Shown one piece after another: positions 1-11,202 of a stretch of 64,000 nucleotides of DNA. Both the position numbers and the translations under genes were made by a program. Source of the stretch: Selaginella moellendorffii (Eukaryota > Streptophyta > Lycopodiopsida > Selaginellales > Selaginellaceae). The stretch's first letter is position 1. Every line of letters begins with the position of its first letter. The notes below the pieces were generated by a model. The model saw only the letters and a program-made list of their open reading frames with translations, was not told the DNA's origin and searched no databases. Location of the stretch: positions 766,463-830,462 of the forward strand of contig NW_003314266.1 of assembly GCF_000143415.4 (NCBI RefSeq), given 5' to 3'.

Positions 1-961
1 GTTCTCGAGCTGTAGCAGCCTCTTTCCTGGACTACACCAGCTCTTGGAGTAGTTTGTCATGGTGGGACTGCTACTGAAGAATGATCTCCTTTAGCTGCCG
101 CATCTCGTTGGCAAAGTTCTCAAGAGCCGGAGGTGTATGCTGAATAGCGACGGGCTTTGGTGTGGATGGGTAAACAGCTACACGAGGTGACTCTGACGGG
201 GTGATGGCTTGGTCGAAATCAACTCTAGCAATCCCCAAGTCAACCAGAAGCTCTCTTTCCAGCTTTGTGGCAAACAAAAATGCCTCGCGGCAAGAGTTGA
301 ATGTCTTCTTAAGAAGTTTCCATTGCAAGTTCCCACGCAGACCCGCTGTGAATGCTGTGATCCCCTGTTGCTCATCTTGGACTACTTGGCGATCCCAACA
401 CTGCTTCCAGTAAGCTCGAAACCATGTGATGTAGTCAGGAACAGACTCGTGAGCACCCTGCCGAAACGAAAAGAGGTCGATAAGTAGCCAATTTGTGGGT
501 TTTTCTTCAACGAAGCGTTCTCTGAAAGAAGCAAGTAGTGTATGGAAGTCTGTCTGGTCCTCTGGGAGGAGAGAATCTGCCCAAGTTGCTGCTTTGCCTT
601 CAAGAGACTACAGGAAGTCGCGGCACATACGATTATCGTCGACGATCATGTTTGTGGTGCAGTAGTAATCAAAGCGACTAATATGCAATGTTGGAGAGAC
701 TGTTCCAACACTTGAGAAGACCGGCAAATCACTCCCCTTCTACAGAACATGGAGCTGAGGTCGAGCTAAAGGTGGCTGCGCCATAACTCGTAGATCTAAG
801 TCACTGGAATCTGTCGAGGAGGAAGAGGACTCGGCCCAAGAAAGTGCAGTGTTGTACCTAAGCTGCCTTTGGATGTTGGAAAGTTTACTCCGTACCTTAG
901 GGCCTTGAGGTATGGTGAAAGGGTGCCAATTTGTCGTACGTCTAGTTTGTACCGGCATCAA
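1..961 (-). pseudogene. Gag polyprotein of a Ty3/gypsy element (element D), decayed
   Basis: This is the capsid (Gag) region of an LTR retrotransposon, which would package its RNA into cytoplasmic particles. Read on the minus strand in one frame from 961 leftwards, it keeps the hallmarks of the Retrotrans_gag family: FL-x-SLEGKAATW near 600, then SFRERFVEEKPTNW, then DYITWFRAYWKQCW near 420 and a TAFTAGLRG-type motif near 350. At least three in-frame stops interrupt it (near 739, inside the FL-x-SLEG motif near 608, and at the left edge), so it is a pseudogene. The upstream (right) leader contains low-complexity repeats, and its PBS and 5' LTR lie at 2071-2239. Protease and polymerase genes should follow beyond the left edge of the window. 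Confidence 0.8.
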
Positions 962-1074
962 ATACCCTGAACACTACAAATGCCTGGTCAAGGCAACTAG
1001 GTTGACAGGAGCAAGAAGACTGTAGGCTAGTGCTCAAGTTGCTCAAAATGCCTTTGACCCGTAGGGTAACTACC

Positions 1075-1345
1075 GGAGTAGCCATTGGGGTAGTCACTGG
1101 AGCAGCCGCTAGCCGGTAACCGGAGTAGCCGCTGGAGCAGCCACTGGAGTAGCCGCTGGAGTAGCCGGTAGCCAGTAACCGAGGACCTGTGACCTGTAAC
1201 CGGTAACCCCTACTTTCGCTCCTACTCCTGCACTTGCTCCAACACCAACTCCTATCCCTGTGCCTATTCCTACTGTCCCTGTTCCTACGCCAACTCTTGT
1301 TCCTGCTCCTCCTGTTCCTGTTCCTACGGTTACCTGTTCCTTGAA
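1075..1345. repeat. Two low-complexity tandem repeat blocks in the leader of element D
   Basis: Positions 1077-1190 carry imperfect copies of a 12-bp unit like GGAGTAGCCGCT. Positions 1205-1340 carry copies of CCTRYTCCTAC-like units, which read as a Pro/Thr/Val-rich peptide on the plus strand and a Gly/Thr/Val- or Arg/Asn-rich one on the minus strand. They lie in the region between the PBS and gag of element D. Open frames crossing them are by-products of the repeat. Confidence 0.6.
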
Positions 1346-1349
1346 GATT

Positions 1350-2070
1350 GCTTCGTTCCCAAGGAACCCCCAACAAAGTTTAACCCAAAAGAGAAAAATG
1401 AGTCCTCTAGTCTCGATCCTTCTCCATTTTGACTGTCGATGGGCTCGTTGGAAAGGGCTCAGCCCCGTCTACCCTCTATTGTAGGAATGTGGGAAGAAGC
1501 CGCCTCAATATCCCTTGAAATCCATGAAGAGGTAGCCCAGAATGCCAACATTGTGGAAAAACATGTGCATGTCCATGATGTAGATCGATACTGAGGCGCC
1601 GTTGGTATTTTTGGAAAGCCTAGGACCAGGAGCACCTCTAGAAACAAATGGCAGCAAAAACAAAGCCTGGAGGAACGCGAATTCTTGCTACAAATATGAC
1701 CCAACTTGGCCAAAGAAGAAAATCCTTTTGCATGCCGTCAATTCACCCAAATCTAGTGCCAAGAACCACCACTACTCATAGATTTAGGCCAGATCTACAA
1801 GCCTAAATGCACTACCTTGAGAAATTCGGCCGAGGATCCAGGCGAGAAAGTGAAAACCCCAAAATGCTCATCCAATCAAGCCAAGAAACGTTGTATCTCT
1901 TCAAATACTACACAACTTGATGAGCGCCATACCTTGTTGGAAAGAAGAGCTCCAAACCTATCCAACACACCCAAGATCAAAGAAAACCACCACAAGATGA
2001 ACAAGGAATTCCTTCCCAAACTCTACGGCCAAAAAAAAAAGAGAGAAACGATACTTCAGAAAGTGTTGCG
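1350..2070 (-). other. Untranslated leader of element D
   Basis: This stretch lies between the PBS (2071-2089) and the recognisable gag of element D. No open frame with a recognisable domain was seen. A run of A's near 2030 and several stop codons in all frames fit a decayed retrotransposon leader. Confidence 0.5.
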
Positions 2071-2089
2071 CGTCACGCCGGGTTCACCA
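2071..2089 (-). promoter_or_regulatory. Primer-binding site of element D
   Basis: On the minus strand the bases after the LTR end (ACA at 2092) read AA then TGGTGAACCCGGCGTGAC. A TGG start two bases inside an LTR is the expected form of a tRNA primer-binding site. I did not identify the primer tRNA. Confidence 0.55.
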
Positions 2090-2091
2090 TT

Positions 2092-2239
2092 TGTTGGGGG
2101 AAGGAGGGGCGCTTCCCCAACGCTCGCTCAAACATGAGAAATGATTCACTGCTCTCCACCAAAATGCCCCCCCTTGCCCTTGTGAGGCAAGGGTTTTATA
2201 CAAGGAAGATGGGGAATATTCTGAGGACCAGAATATTCC
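2092..2239 (-). mobile_element. 5' LTR of element D, inner part (split by element A)
   Basis: Read on the minus strand, the LTR begins TGTTAGGGCG at 11202 and ends CCCCCAACA at 2092. It is split after 39 bp by the insertion of element A at 2240-11158, so this is the inner portion (148 bp of about 187 bp). A TATA-like TATAAAA on the minus strand near 2195 would be its promoter. The PBS follows at 2071-2089 and gag follows that. Confidence 0.65.
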
Positions 2240-3218
2240 TGTAAGCGACTAAATTTTCCATTATACTTTAGTCACTTAACCACACCTCCGACCACTTCGA
2301 GGAGTCTCACTCACCACCTCCATAAGTCCTATTTTGGACTTGGGCTTGCTAGCCCCGAGAATGGCATCTCCGCCACTCAACCTTTGCACTTGGTCCAAGT
2401 GCTCCACGTTTCCGATCCCATGACTGACACCCCAAGGTACCACCGACACATCAGCCCGTTATGCTAAGGCCATGCCCATTCACCTTGGTCACACCGGTGG
2501 TCTAACACCACCTACACCACAGCCCTATCTCTCAAAGACTGGGCCATCCGTCCATGAGGGATCATCCCCGATCCACTCCTTAGCATCCTTAGGATGCCCA
2601 CAAACATGGGGAATAGCCTTCCCCAATATCCCCTTTCCGGTCCCTACCAAGTCCCTTTCTGGCCATGGCCGTGTTTGCCAACACTGCCACTGGATCAAGG
2701 CCCACAGGCCCGACCACTAAGTCCCACGGTCCTCTGGGACTTCCTCACCACACGACTGTATCCTGAGTCACTACACCAGAGGACTACTCCTCTGCCTTTC
2801 CACAGTCTGGGCCTTCGAGACAACCTTTCGGAACACCGTGGCCTTACGCAAGCCTCGGGGATACTCTCCCCACCTTCTGCCTTTGGGTGCTCTAGCCATG
2901 GGCTTAGAGCGAGGTTCCGTTGAGCCATGCCTGGTATCCAAGTAGGTAGTGCCACCCACACTTGGACTGGGAGCATCGGCCAGTCGATCTCCCGGGGGAA
3001 CTAGAGCCGGCTCTTGAACACTTCACCAAGCTACCCCGCTTGTCGGTCCATATTCACTTTAGTCTTGGACTTCCCAGTGGATCACCCAACATTGGGTAGG
3101 GCCTTCCTGGGCCAAACTGGCCTTCCTGGGGCCAAACTGGCCCTTCCTGGCCAAACTGGCTCCACTGGGCTCCAACCCCCACACTCTCCCTACTATACTT
3201 TTGGAACCCCCCGCAGCC

Positions 3219-4706
3219 AAAACGAGCGAAAACCAAACGAGCATAACACATTTGGACTAAAAGCTCCGCCTTGAAAGGTTGAGAGCGGGAGTGGAACCCC
3301 TAACAAAGTGCTTGAGGAATGAGCACGAAGCGAGCCATAAGCGAGGCTCCAAAAAGGGACCCAAAAAGAACTAACACATGACACGTGGAAGTGTTCGACA
3401 TGGACCCGAGATAGAGTCCGAGATGGACCCGAGATGGAGTCCGAGATGGACCCGAGATGGACCCGAGATGGACCCGAGATGGAGTCCGAGATGGACCCGA
3501 GATGGAGTCCGAGATGGACCCGAGATGGAGTCCGAAGTCGAGACCGAGACCGGGACCAAGACCGGGACCGACACCGAGACCGAGATCGGGACCGAGACCA
3601 AGACCGAGGCTGAGGCCGAGACTGAGCCCGAGCCCGAGTCCGAGTCCGAGTCCGAGTCTGAGTCCGCGTCCGAGTCCGAGACCGAGTTCGAGTCCGAGTT
3701 CGAGTCTGAGAGGGTGAAAGCCCAAAGCGTTCGTCTCCCAGACCCTAGGGGGTTTGGTGAGCTCCAAAAGTATAGTAAGGGGGAGGACTGCAGTGGAGCC
3801 AGTTTGGTCAGGAGAGGCTAGTTTGGCCCAGGAAGGCTGGACCCAGTGTTGGGTGATGAGCTACCCACTGGGAAGTCCAAAACTAGAGTGAACACGGACC
3901 GACAAGCAGGGTAGCTTGGTGAAGTGTTCAAGAGCCGGCTCTAGTTCCCCTGGGAGATTGACTGGCCGATGCTCCTAGTCCAAGTGTGGGTGGCACTACC
4001 TACTTGGATACCTATCGTGGCTCAACGGAACCTCGCTCTAAGCCTATGGCTAGAGCACCTAAAGGTGAAAGGCAGGGAGAGTACCCATGAGGCTTGCGTA
4101 AGGCCACGGTGTTCCGAAATGTTGTCCCAAAGTCCCAAACGGTGAAAGGGAAGAGGAGTAGGCCTCTAATGCAATGACCAAGGATACAGTCACACGGTGA
4201 GGAAGTCCCAAAGGATAGTGGGACTTAATGGTCGAGCCTGCGGGCCTTGATCCAGTGGCAGTGTTGGCGAACACGGCCATGGACGAGAAGGGACTTGGTG
4301 GGGACTGGAAAAAAGATGTTGGGGAAGGCTATTCCCCATATCTGCAGGCATCCTAGGGATGCTAAGGAGTGGATCTGGGATGATCACTCACGAATGGATG
4401 GCCCAGTTTTTGAGAGACGGGACTATGATGCCGGTGGCGTTAGACCAAAGGTGTGACCAAGGTGAATGGGCATGGCCTTAGCGTAACGGGCTAATATGTC
4501 GGGGGTACCTTGGGGTATCGGTCATGGGATCGGACACGTGGAGCACTTGGACTAAATGCAAAGGTTGAGTGGCATGGATGCCATTCTCAGGGCTAGCATG
4601 CCCCAAGTCCTAACTGGGACTTATGGAGGTTGTGAATGAGACTCCTCCAAGTGGTCGGAGGTGTGGTTAAGTGACTAAAGTAAAATGGAAAAATTAGTCG
4701 CTTACA
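3219..4706 (+). mobile_element. A-family LTR inserted in reverse inside the LTR of element A
   Basis: This block is the reverse complement of the A LTR. It ends AGTCGCTTACA at 4706, which matches the LTR terminus, and lacks roughly the first 75-80 bp at its other end (the TGTGAGACAC... start is absent). It contains its own copy of the minisatellite (about 3399-3720). A solo-LTR insertion followed by one deletion across its left junction, removing the LTR start and about 45 bp of host, explains both missing parts. No intact target duplication remains. Confidence 0.75.
3399..3720. repeat. 11/12-bp minisatellite, reverse-oriented copy
   Basis: Tandem array of GAGATGGACCC and GAGATGGAGTCC units, grading into shorter GACCGAGACC-type hexamers. 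It is the reverse complement of the arrays at 4722-5157 and 10478-10928, as expected for the inverted nested LTR. Long open frames on both strands here are repeat artefacts. Confidence 0.85.
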
Positions 4707-4721
4707 CTTGTATTAGTATTC

Positions 4722-5157
4722 GGACTCAGACTCGGGCTCGAACTCGGACTCGGACCCGGTCTTGGTCCCGGTTTCGGACTCGGACTCGATCTCGGTCTCG
4801 GTTCCATCTCGAACTCCATCTCGGACTCCATCTCGGGTCCATCTCGGACTCCATCTCGGGTCCATCTCAGACTCCATCTCGGATCCATCTCGGACTCCAT
4901 CTCGGACTCCATCTCGGGTCCATCTCGGACTCCATCTCAAACTCCATCTCGGGTCCATCTCGGACTCCATCTCGGGTCCATCTCGGACTCCATCTCGGGT
5001 CCATCTCGGACTCCATCTCGGGTCCATCTCGGACTCCATCTCGGACTCCATCTCGGGTCCATCTCGAACTCCGTCTCAGACTCTGTCTCAGACTCCATCT
5101 CAGACTCCATCTCGGGTCCATCTCAGACTCCATCTCGGGTCCATCTCGGACTCCTCC
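4722..5157. repeat. 11/12-bp minisatellite in left LTR of element A
   Basis: Array of GGACTCCATCTC (12 bp) and GGGTCCATCTC (11 bp) units, often alternating to give a 23-bp dimer. It is preceded by degenerate GGACTCGGTCTC-like units. The same array is in the right LTR with a different order of units, so it has expanded and contracted since insertion. Confidence 0.88.
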
Positions 5158-5385
5158 ACGTGTCATGTGTTGGTCCTTTTTGGGTCCCTTTTTGGAGCCT
5201 CGCTTATTGCTCGCTTCATGCTCATTCCTCGAGCACTTCGTTAGGAGTTCCACTCCCACTCTCGACCTTTTCAAGTCGGAGCTTTTTAGTCCAAATGTGT
5301 TACGCTCGTTTGGTTTTCGCTTTGGCCACCACCACATGGCACCATTCCGGCTCCACTTTGGGGCCTAGGGATTTTGTGTCTCACA

Positions 5386-8300
5386 ACTCCACCACCCATA
5401 GACGAAGTTCGATGTCCTCATTGAACGGTAAACCCTCTTATAAAGTAACACCCGCATGTATTACCAGTTCCATCCTTGGCACTCAGCCAATATTTGTCTA
5501 TGGTTTGACACCAAAGGCTCACCATGCCTTGTCTATCCTCTAAGGAGCATAGTCTCTCCAACACAGAGACTCATTCGGCCACCTGGGGTAGTTTGCTCCC
5601 TTTTATTGGTTCAGTTCTCACTAAACCTGTTAAAGACATCGTCTCTAACTCAAGTCCACTACTCGTTCTCGAGTAATCTCAGATTCTATCGACATAACCT
5701 TTGCACTTTGGAACGTTTACTTTTGACTTCTTGAAGTCAATTTCCTAGGTGTCTCCGACACCTTGCATTGCACATATTGTGCAAGTCCACTTCCCTATCC
5801 TAGGAAGTTCTCTACTTGAGGGCACCATCATCCTCTTTTCTATTTTGTGCCACTCTTGGCACTACGTTCCAATTATCATTATTTGTGCTAGGGCTGTCCA
5901 CAGCCCTATCCTTTGGCTACTTTGCCGCTCCTCACTTGGAGCTTTTACTTTGCTAAATTGGAGCACTTGGGAATCTATTCTTGGAAGTCCACTTTCTTTC
6001 CCGCAATTCGTTAGCATCAAACACATTAGTGTTCTTTGGCTAACTTTGCCATTTGGATTCCCCCCATTAAATTCCATGGCCCAAACTTGGCCACTAGTCT
6101 TTTGCTCCTATCCATTGATTGTTATATCAAGCAACACAGGATCACTACCTCCCTCCTTGAGGTATTCTTTTGGTTCCATGGCAAAGCTCCACTTTGCCAA
6201 GTCTAGAGGGTGCTCACCCCTAGTAGGTCTTTTTAGCATTTTCTGCTATGGGCCCCTTCCACAGCCCAACATTGTGACCTTCCCATGGGTCTCTCCTAGA
6301 GACTACTTTGAACTCACAATACCATTGTATTGTCGTAGTTCATTTCCTTAGGTGTCCTTCCCATTTGGTCCCCTTGACCAAGCCACACCATTATCAATAG
6401 TTCAAATCAACTCTTTGAACTAGGAACCTTGTTCCTTAACCTCACAAGGACCTCGTCCTTGTTTTGGCCATAAGATCACCTAGTGATTTAACCTTGGCAC
6501 CTTAACAGGTTTGCCAATAGGTGCTAAGTCTCCTAGACCTTTAAGTTGTTGACCATGACCCCGGGGGCATCCCCCACACTTGGTGGTGCACCCAAGCTAG
6601 CCCTTCCAGTTAAGGGTCCATAGCAACTGAGACTGGGTGTCCCCATCTCATTCACCACGTCCTTGGTGCCACTTGCACCAATGTGTTCAAGTTAGATATG
6701 CCGAGCCACACTAAGCAATCTAACTGTGCAACACGACTCTGGGGCATCCCCCGCTTGGCGGTGTGCCCAAGCCAATCTCCTCATTGAGAGTCCATGACCA
6801 CCGAAATATGAATGTCCTCATATTCCAAACCATCACCACGCCCTAGTGATTTGGGACTCGAACCCAAGCACTAGAGGGTCGGGACTCGAACCCAACCTCC
6901 GTATATACATCTACGGAAGGCATCATCCAAGATGCCTAGCGTGACTCCCCACGCCGGTGCACCAACTTATACTTGAAACACGCTATAGATCACAGCTTAG
7001 GAACCTAATTCCTCCGCACTACCAAGTCCTCTCACTTGACAAGTCTGTGATCATGCATGGACTCCTCCATGCTTAGCCCCATGGCCCACCCTTTTTGAAG
7101 TTATCACCTTCAACTAGGGTTTTTGTTCCCCCGACTTGCCAATCTCGCTTGGCAAGTCCTCCGACCACTGTAACATGGTTCCTGTATAAGCGTGAAAGTC
7201 CTTGACCATTGACTTTCGTTCAAAACCCTCTCTTTGAACACTCGGGAACTACTTCCCTAACCTTGATAGCCTTGCCTCATGGCAAGCTTCAAGACCACGC
7301 TTCTGCTGCGCCACCTTGATTTCGCGTGTTCTATGAACCATTTACACTTGGCCTTTCTAGGTACTAAGCTACCTAGAATCGTCTTTGGGAACCTTGAAGG
7401 AATTTTGTCCCTTAGCTTGCTAAGGCCTCCCTTTTCGCAAGCTTTATAGTTGCTATATAGTCTAACATGTACAATTCCATATTTTAGACTCCCCATGGCA
7501 TCACGGTTGCTAGCAACAACATCCTCGAGCACCCTCTTGATTCTCCACTCCCAACTTACATAACCACTATTAAATATACCCTTCGATTTCTATAATTCAG
7601 TTCCATCCCAATACTACTTGCCTTTTGGCCCCATATGTTTCCTTTGGTTATTCTCCTCTAGACTAGGAGGATAGCTTTGCATATTTTACTATGCCTTGGC
7701 AAATATTCTTAGGGATGAACCTATCCGATAGCCTAGGGAATGGTTCCTCAATTTTGGGCACACTCACTTTATAATCCCACACATTGGAATTAACGTTGTT
7801 GCCTATGGGCCTTTACATGCCCATCACTAGCCTTGCCAAAATTTCATTTTTGGCTTTGTCCAATTCGGGTAGACAGTCTTCTCCTGTCTCCACAACCTTG
7901 GACATTTGGATAGCACCTACTATCCATCATTCGCTAGGGACTTAGTCCCTTGGGCCTTATCTATTGCCCTTGCGACACAAAACACCACCTCCTGGTGTTC
8001 TAGAGTGTTTGGGTGTCCCAATGATGGCCTCCTGACAATAAGCATTCCCGTTTACGACATTGATTTACTATATCGCAACATAAGCAATTTATCCCCCGTA
8101 AAGGTATATCTAACTTCCTTATGCCATTAAGAAGTCTTGGGTAGCTACCTTCTACCCATTTAACCAATTATCTTGCCCCTTTTGCTTAGTTGCCCCATAG
8201 TTGTCAAGTCCTACAACTCATTGCTTGGTGCTTCCACACCTCCATCATTATTTGGGTCACCACACTCCAACCGCATGCCTTCCAGCTTAGGCCATGCCAT

Positions 8301-9440
8301 TCCCACTTCCGTTGGGATTCCCTTGGCAAAGGGTTCTTATGAACCCACCAATATAACCTCAAGGTATCACACCTTAGCACATTTAGTGTCTCCACACCAT
8401 CAGCCCCACGAGCCTACCCTTATGACACTACTTATTAGTGTCTAGGTCTTTGCCAAGACCAATATAGTTGTTCCTCATGCTAACTATCCGTTAGCACCGC
8501 ACCATAGTGTTTACACCCAACTTTGGGCCAAAGTTGCTTTCTTCTGGGAACATCTTTCCCACAACTTTAGTATGGCACATTCTGCCATCAATGAGATACC
8601 TACTGTTCTCATACTTGGATCTTATGATCCTCCCCATACCTCATGGGGCACCATACACCTCGGTCCAAATGCTCCAACCAATCCCTTAGGACCATTCCCT
8701 GACTCCGCTTGAGTCATCCAACATTTTGGACTTTGCTAATCCAACAACCTGCAAGGTCTCAGTCTTAGAGGTGCCAACTCACTGAAATACAACTTCTTGT
8801 ATTCATGTCCTACTCACAAGGACAATCTTTGCAAGTGTTACTCTGACACTTGATAATTTTCTTGGGGCTAAACTTTGCCCCTTATGACTACTTGTCCATG
8901 TGATGAGAATAGCAACTCATCTTTAAGTACACCCCCAACTCCTTGGGTTGTTCCAGCATTTATTAGAGGTAGCCTCGGCTACCATTTCAAGGACTGGTGT
9001 CCTCTTCTGTATTTGACCTCCCACGGTCAACAATTCCGGTCTCAAATTTATGAGTACCAGCTTCAACCATATAAGGGTAATCTTGTGACTCCTTTATTGT
9101 TTTGGAGTCTGCATCTTTCCCGTGATCCCAACTATAGTTGTTTACCACAACTACATTAGCTCGTTTGCTGTGTCAAATGCTCATCTGGATCACATCCTCA
9201 GCTCTCTGAGGAAACCCTTATACTGTTCCCAAAATCCCAAAGTCGTTCCCTTACTGGCCCTTTTTCCATCCACCATATCGTACACAAGTTCATGCATGAA
9301 CTTGAGTGGAGAGCCATGTCCTTTCGACATGCTACTCCTCGAGGATAGGTCCATATCTAGGACCTTCCGATTCCAATACAAGCGGTGATATACTTGGCCA
9401 CCAATAAGAGTTGGACTAAGGAACAGCTCCGATACCAAGT
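5386..9440 (-). other. Internal region of element A, no recognisable genes
   Basis: The 4.05 kb between the LTRs has only scattered open frames shorter than about 200 codons, on both strands. None shows zinc knuckle, protease, RT, RNase H or integrase motifs. The longest (5749-6351, plus strand) is antisense to the element. The region is best read as the non-coding body of a large retrotransposon derivative. Confidence 0.65.
9426..9437 (-). promoter_or_regulatory. Primer-binding site of element A
   Basis: TGGTATCGGAGC on the minus strand, three bases inside the right LTR. It differs by one base from TGGTATCAGAGC, the usual plant site complementary to the 3' end of initiator tRNA-Met. Its position fixes the orientation of element A. 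Confidence 0.8.
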
Positions 9441-11158
9441 TGTAAGCGACTAAATTTTCCATTATACTTTAGTCATTTAACCACACCTCTGACCACTTCG
9501 AGGAGTCTCACTCACCACCTCCATAAGTCCTATTTTGGACTTGGGCTTGCTAGCCCCGAGAATGGCATCTCCACCACTCAACCTTTGCACTTGGTCCAAG
9601 TGCTCCACGTGTCCGATCCCATGACTGACACCCCAAGGTACCACCGAAACATCAGCCCGTTACGCTAAGGCCATGCCCATTCACCTTGGTCATACCGGTG
9701 GTCTAACACCACCTACACCACAGCCCTATCTCTCAAAGACTGGGCCATCCGTCCATGAAGGATCATCCCCGATCCACTCCTTAGCATCCTTAGGATGCCC
9801 ACAGACATGGGGAATAACCTTCCCCAATATCCCCTTTCCGGTCCCTACCAAGTCCCTTTCTGGCCATGGCCGTGTTTGCCAACACTGCCACTGGATCAAG
9901 GCCCATAGGCCCAACCACTAAGTCCCACGGTCCTCTGGGACTTCCTCACCACACGACTGTATCCTGAGTCACTACACTAGAGGACTACTCCTCTGCCTTT
10001 CCACAGTCTGGGCCTTCGGGACAACCTTTTGGAACATTGTGGCCTTACGCAAGCCTCGGGGGTACTCTCCCCACCTTCCGCCTTTGGGTGCTCTAGCCAT
10101 GGGCTTAGAGCGAGGTTCCGTTGAGCCATGCCTGGTATCCAAGTAGGTAGTGCCACCCACACTTGGACTGGGAGCATCGGCCAGTCGATCTCCCGGGGGA
10201 ACTAGAGCCGGCTCTTGAACACTTCACCAAGCTACCCCGCTTGTCGGTCCGTATTCACTTTAGTCTTGGACTTCCCAGTGGATCACCCAACACTGGGTAT
10301 GGCCTTCCTGGGCCAAACTGGCCTTCCCGGGGCCAAACTGGCCCTTCCTGGCCAAACTGGCTCCACTGGGCTCCAACCCCCACACTCTCCCTACTATACT
10401 TTTGGAACCCCCCGCAGCCCCCCCCCCTGGAGGACGATCGCTTTGGGCTTTCACCCAACTGCCTGTATTAGTATTCGGACTCGGTCTCGGTCCCGATTTC
10501 GGACTCGGACTCGATCTCGGTCTCGGTTCCATCTCGGACTCCATCTCGGACTCCATCTCGGGTCCATCTCGGACTCCATCTCGGACTCCATCTCGGACTC
10601 CATCTCGGACTCCATCTCGGGTCCATCTCGGACTCCATCTCGGGTCCATCTCGAACTCCATCTCGGATCCATCTCGGACTCCATCTCGGACTCCATCTCG
10701 GGTCCATCTCGGACTCCATCTCGGGTCCATCTCGGACTCCATCTCGGACTCCATCTCAGGTCCATCTTGGACTCCGTCTCGGACTCCATCTCGGACTCCA
10801 TCTCAGGTCCATCTCGGGTCCATCTCGGACTCCATCTCGGGTCCATCTCGGACTCCATCTCGGGTCCATCTCGGACTCCATCTCGGGTCCATCTCGGGAC
10901 TCCATCTCGGACTCTATCTCAGACTCCTCCACATGTCATGTGTTAGTCCTTTTTGGGTCCCTTTTTGGAGCCTCGCTTATTGCTCACTTCGTGCTCGTTC
11001 CTCGAGCACTTCGTTAGGAGTTCCACTCCCACTCTCGACCTTTTCAAGTCGGAGCTTTTTAGTCCAAACGTGTTACGCTCGTTTGGTTTTCGCTTCGGCC
11101 ACCACCACATGGCACCATTCCGGCTCCACTTTGGGGCCTAGGGATTTTGTGTCTCACA
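9441..11158 (-). mobile_element. 5' LTR of element A (1718 bp)
   Basis: On the minus strand it starts TGTGAGACAC at 11158 and ends GTCGCTTACA at 9441. It contains the minisatellite at about 10478-10928. It is collinear with the left LTR outside the nested block and differs from it by scattered substitutions. The flank ATTCC at 11159-11163 matches the one at 2235-2239. Confidence 0.85.
10478..10928. repeat. 11/12-bp minisatellite in right LTR of element A
   Basis: Same GGACTCCATCTC and GGGTCCATCTC units as at 4722-5157. Because 11 and 12 are not both multiples of three, the reading frame rotates, and long open frames exist in several frames (peptides such as SRTPSRVHLGLHLGSISDSI). One of these frames runs on by chance into the reverse transcriptase at 11203. 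Confidence 0.88.
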
Positions 11159-11163
11159 ATTCC

Positions 11164-11202
11164 CTCTCTCTCTCTCACTCTCTCGGTGACCACGCCCTAA
11201 CA
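11164..11202 (-). mobile_element. 5' LTR of element D, outer 39 bp
   Basis: On the minus strand it starts TGTTAGGGCGTGGTCACCGAG at 11202 and contains a CT-rich tract. It joins the 2092-2239 segment once element A is removed. The next bases on the plus strand (GCACC, 11203-11207) are the likely target duplication of D. Its partner lies beyond the left edge. Confidence 0.6.

Larger units (their letters stand above)
2240..5385 (-). mobile_element. 3' LTR of element A, enlarged by a nested inverted LTR
   Basis: The segments 2240-3218 and 4707-5385 are collinear with the right LTR (9441-11158). Between them lies an A-family LTR in the opposite orientation (3219-4706). Relative to the right LTR, about 45 bp of host LTR (the stretch from the C-run to the start of the minisatellite) is missing at the junction. 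Confidence 0.8.
2240..11158 (-). mobile_element. Element A: non-autonomous LTR retrotransposon (LARD-like), 8.9 kb
   Basis: Two LTRs in the same orientation (2240-5385 and 9441-11158) bound a 4.05-kb internal region. The 5-bp target-site duplication ATTCC is perfect (2235-2239 and 11159-11163). On the minus strand the 5' LTR is the right copy, ending CTTACA, followed by the PBS TGGTATCGGAGC at 9426-9437. A purine tract GGGTGGTGGAGT at 5386-5397 precedes the 3' LTR. No gag or pol domain is recognisable inside, so it must have moved with proteins from another element. It sits inside the 5' LTR of element D. Confidence 0.8.

Noticed and set aside
3399-5157. Regular short repeats that might suggest a CRISPR-like array
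   Set aside because: Units are contiguous 11- and 12-bp tandem repeats without spacers, inside a plant LTR.
4685-5368. 227-codon and several 110-240-codon open frames (also near 3378-3821 and 10215-10946)
   Set aside because: They are frames through the 11/12-bp minisatellite, present on both strands and in shifting frames, with no non-repeat domain.
5749-6351. 200-codon open frame in the body of element A
   Set aside because: It is antisense to the element, hydrophobic/Pro-Ser mixed without motif or initiation context, and not clearly different from chance.
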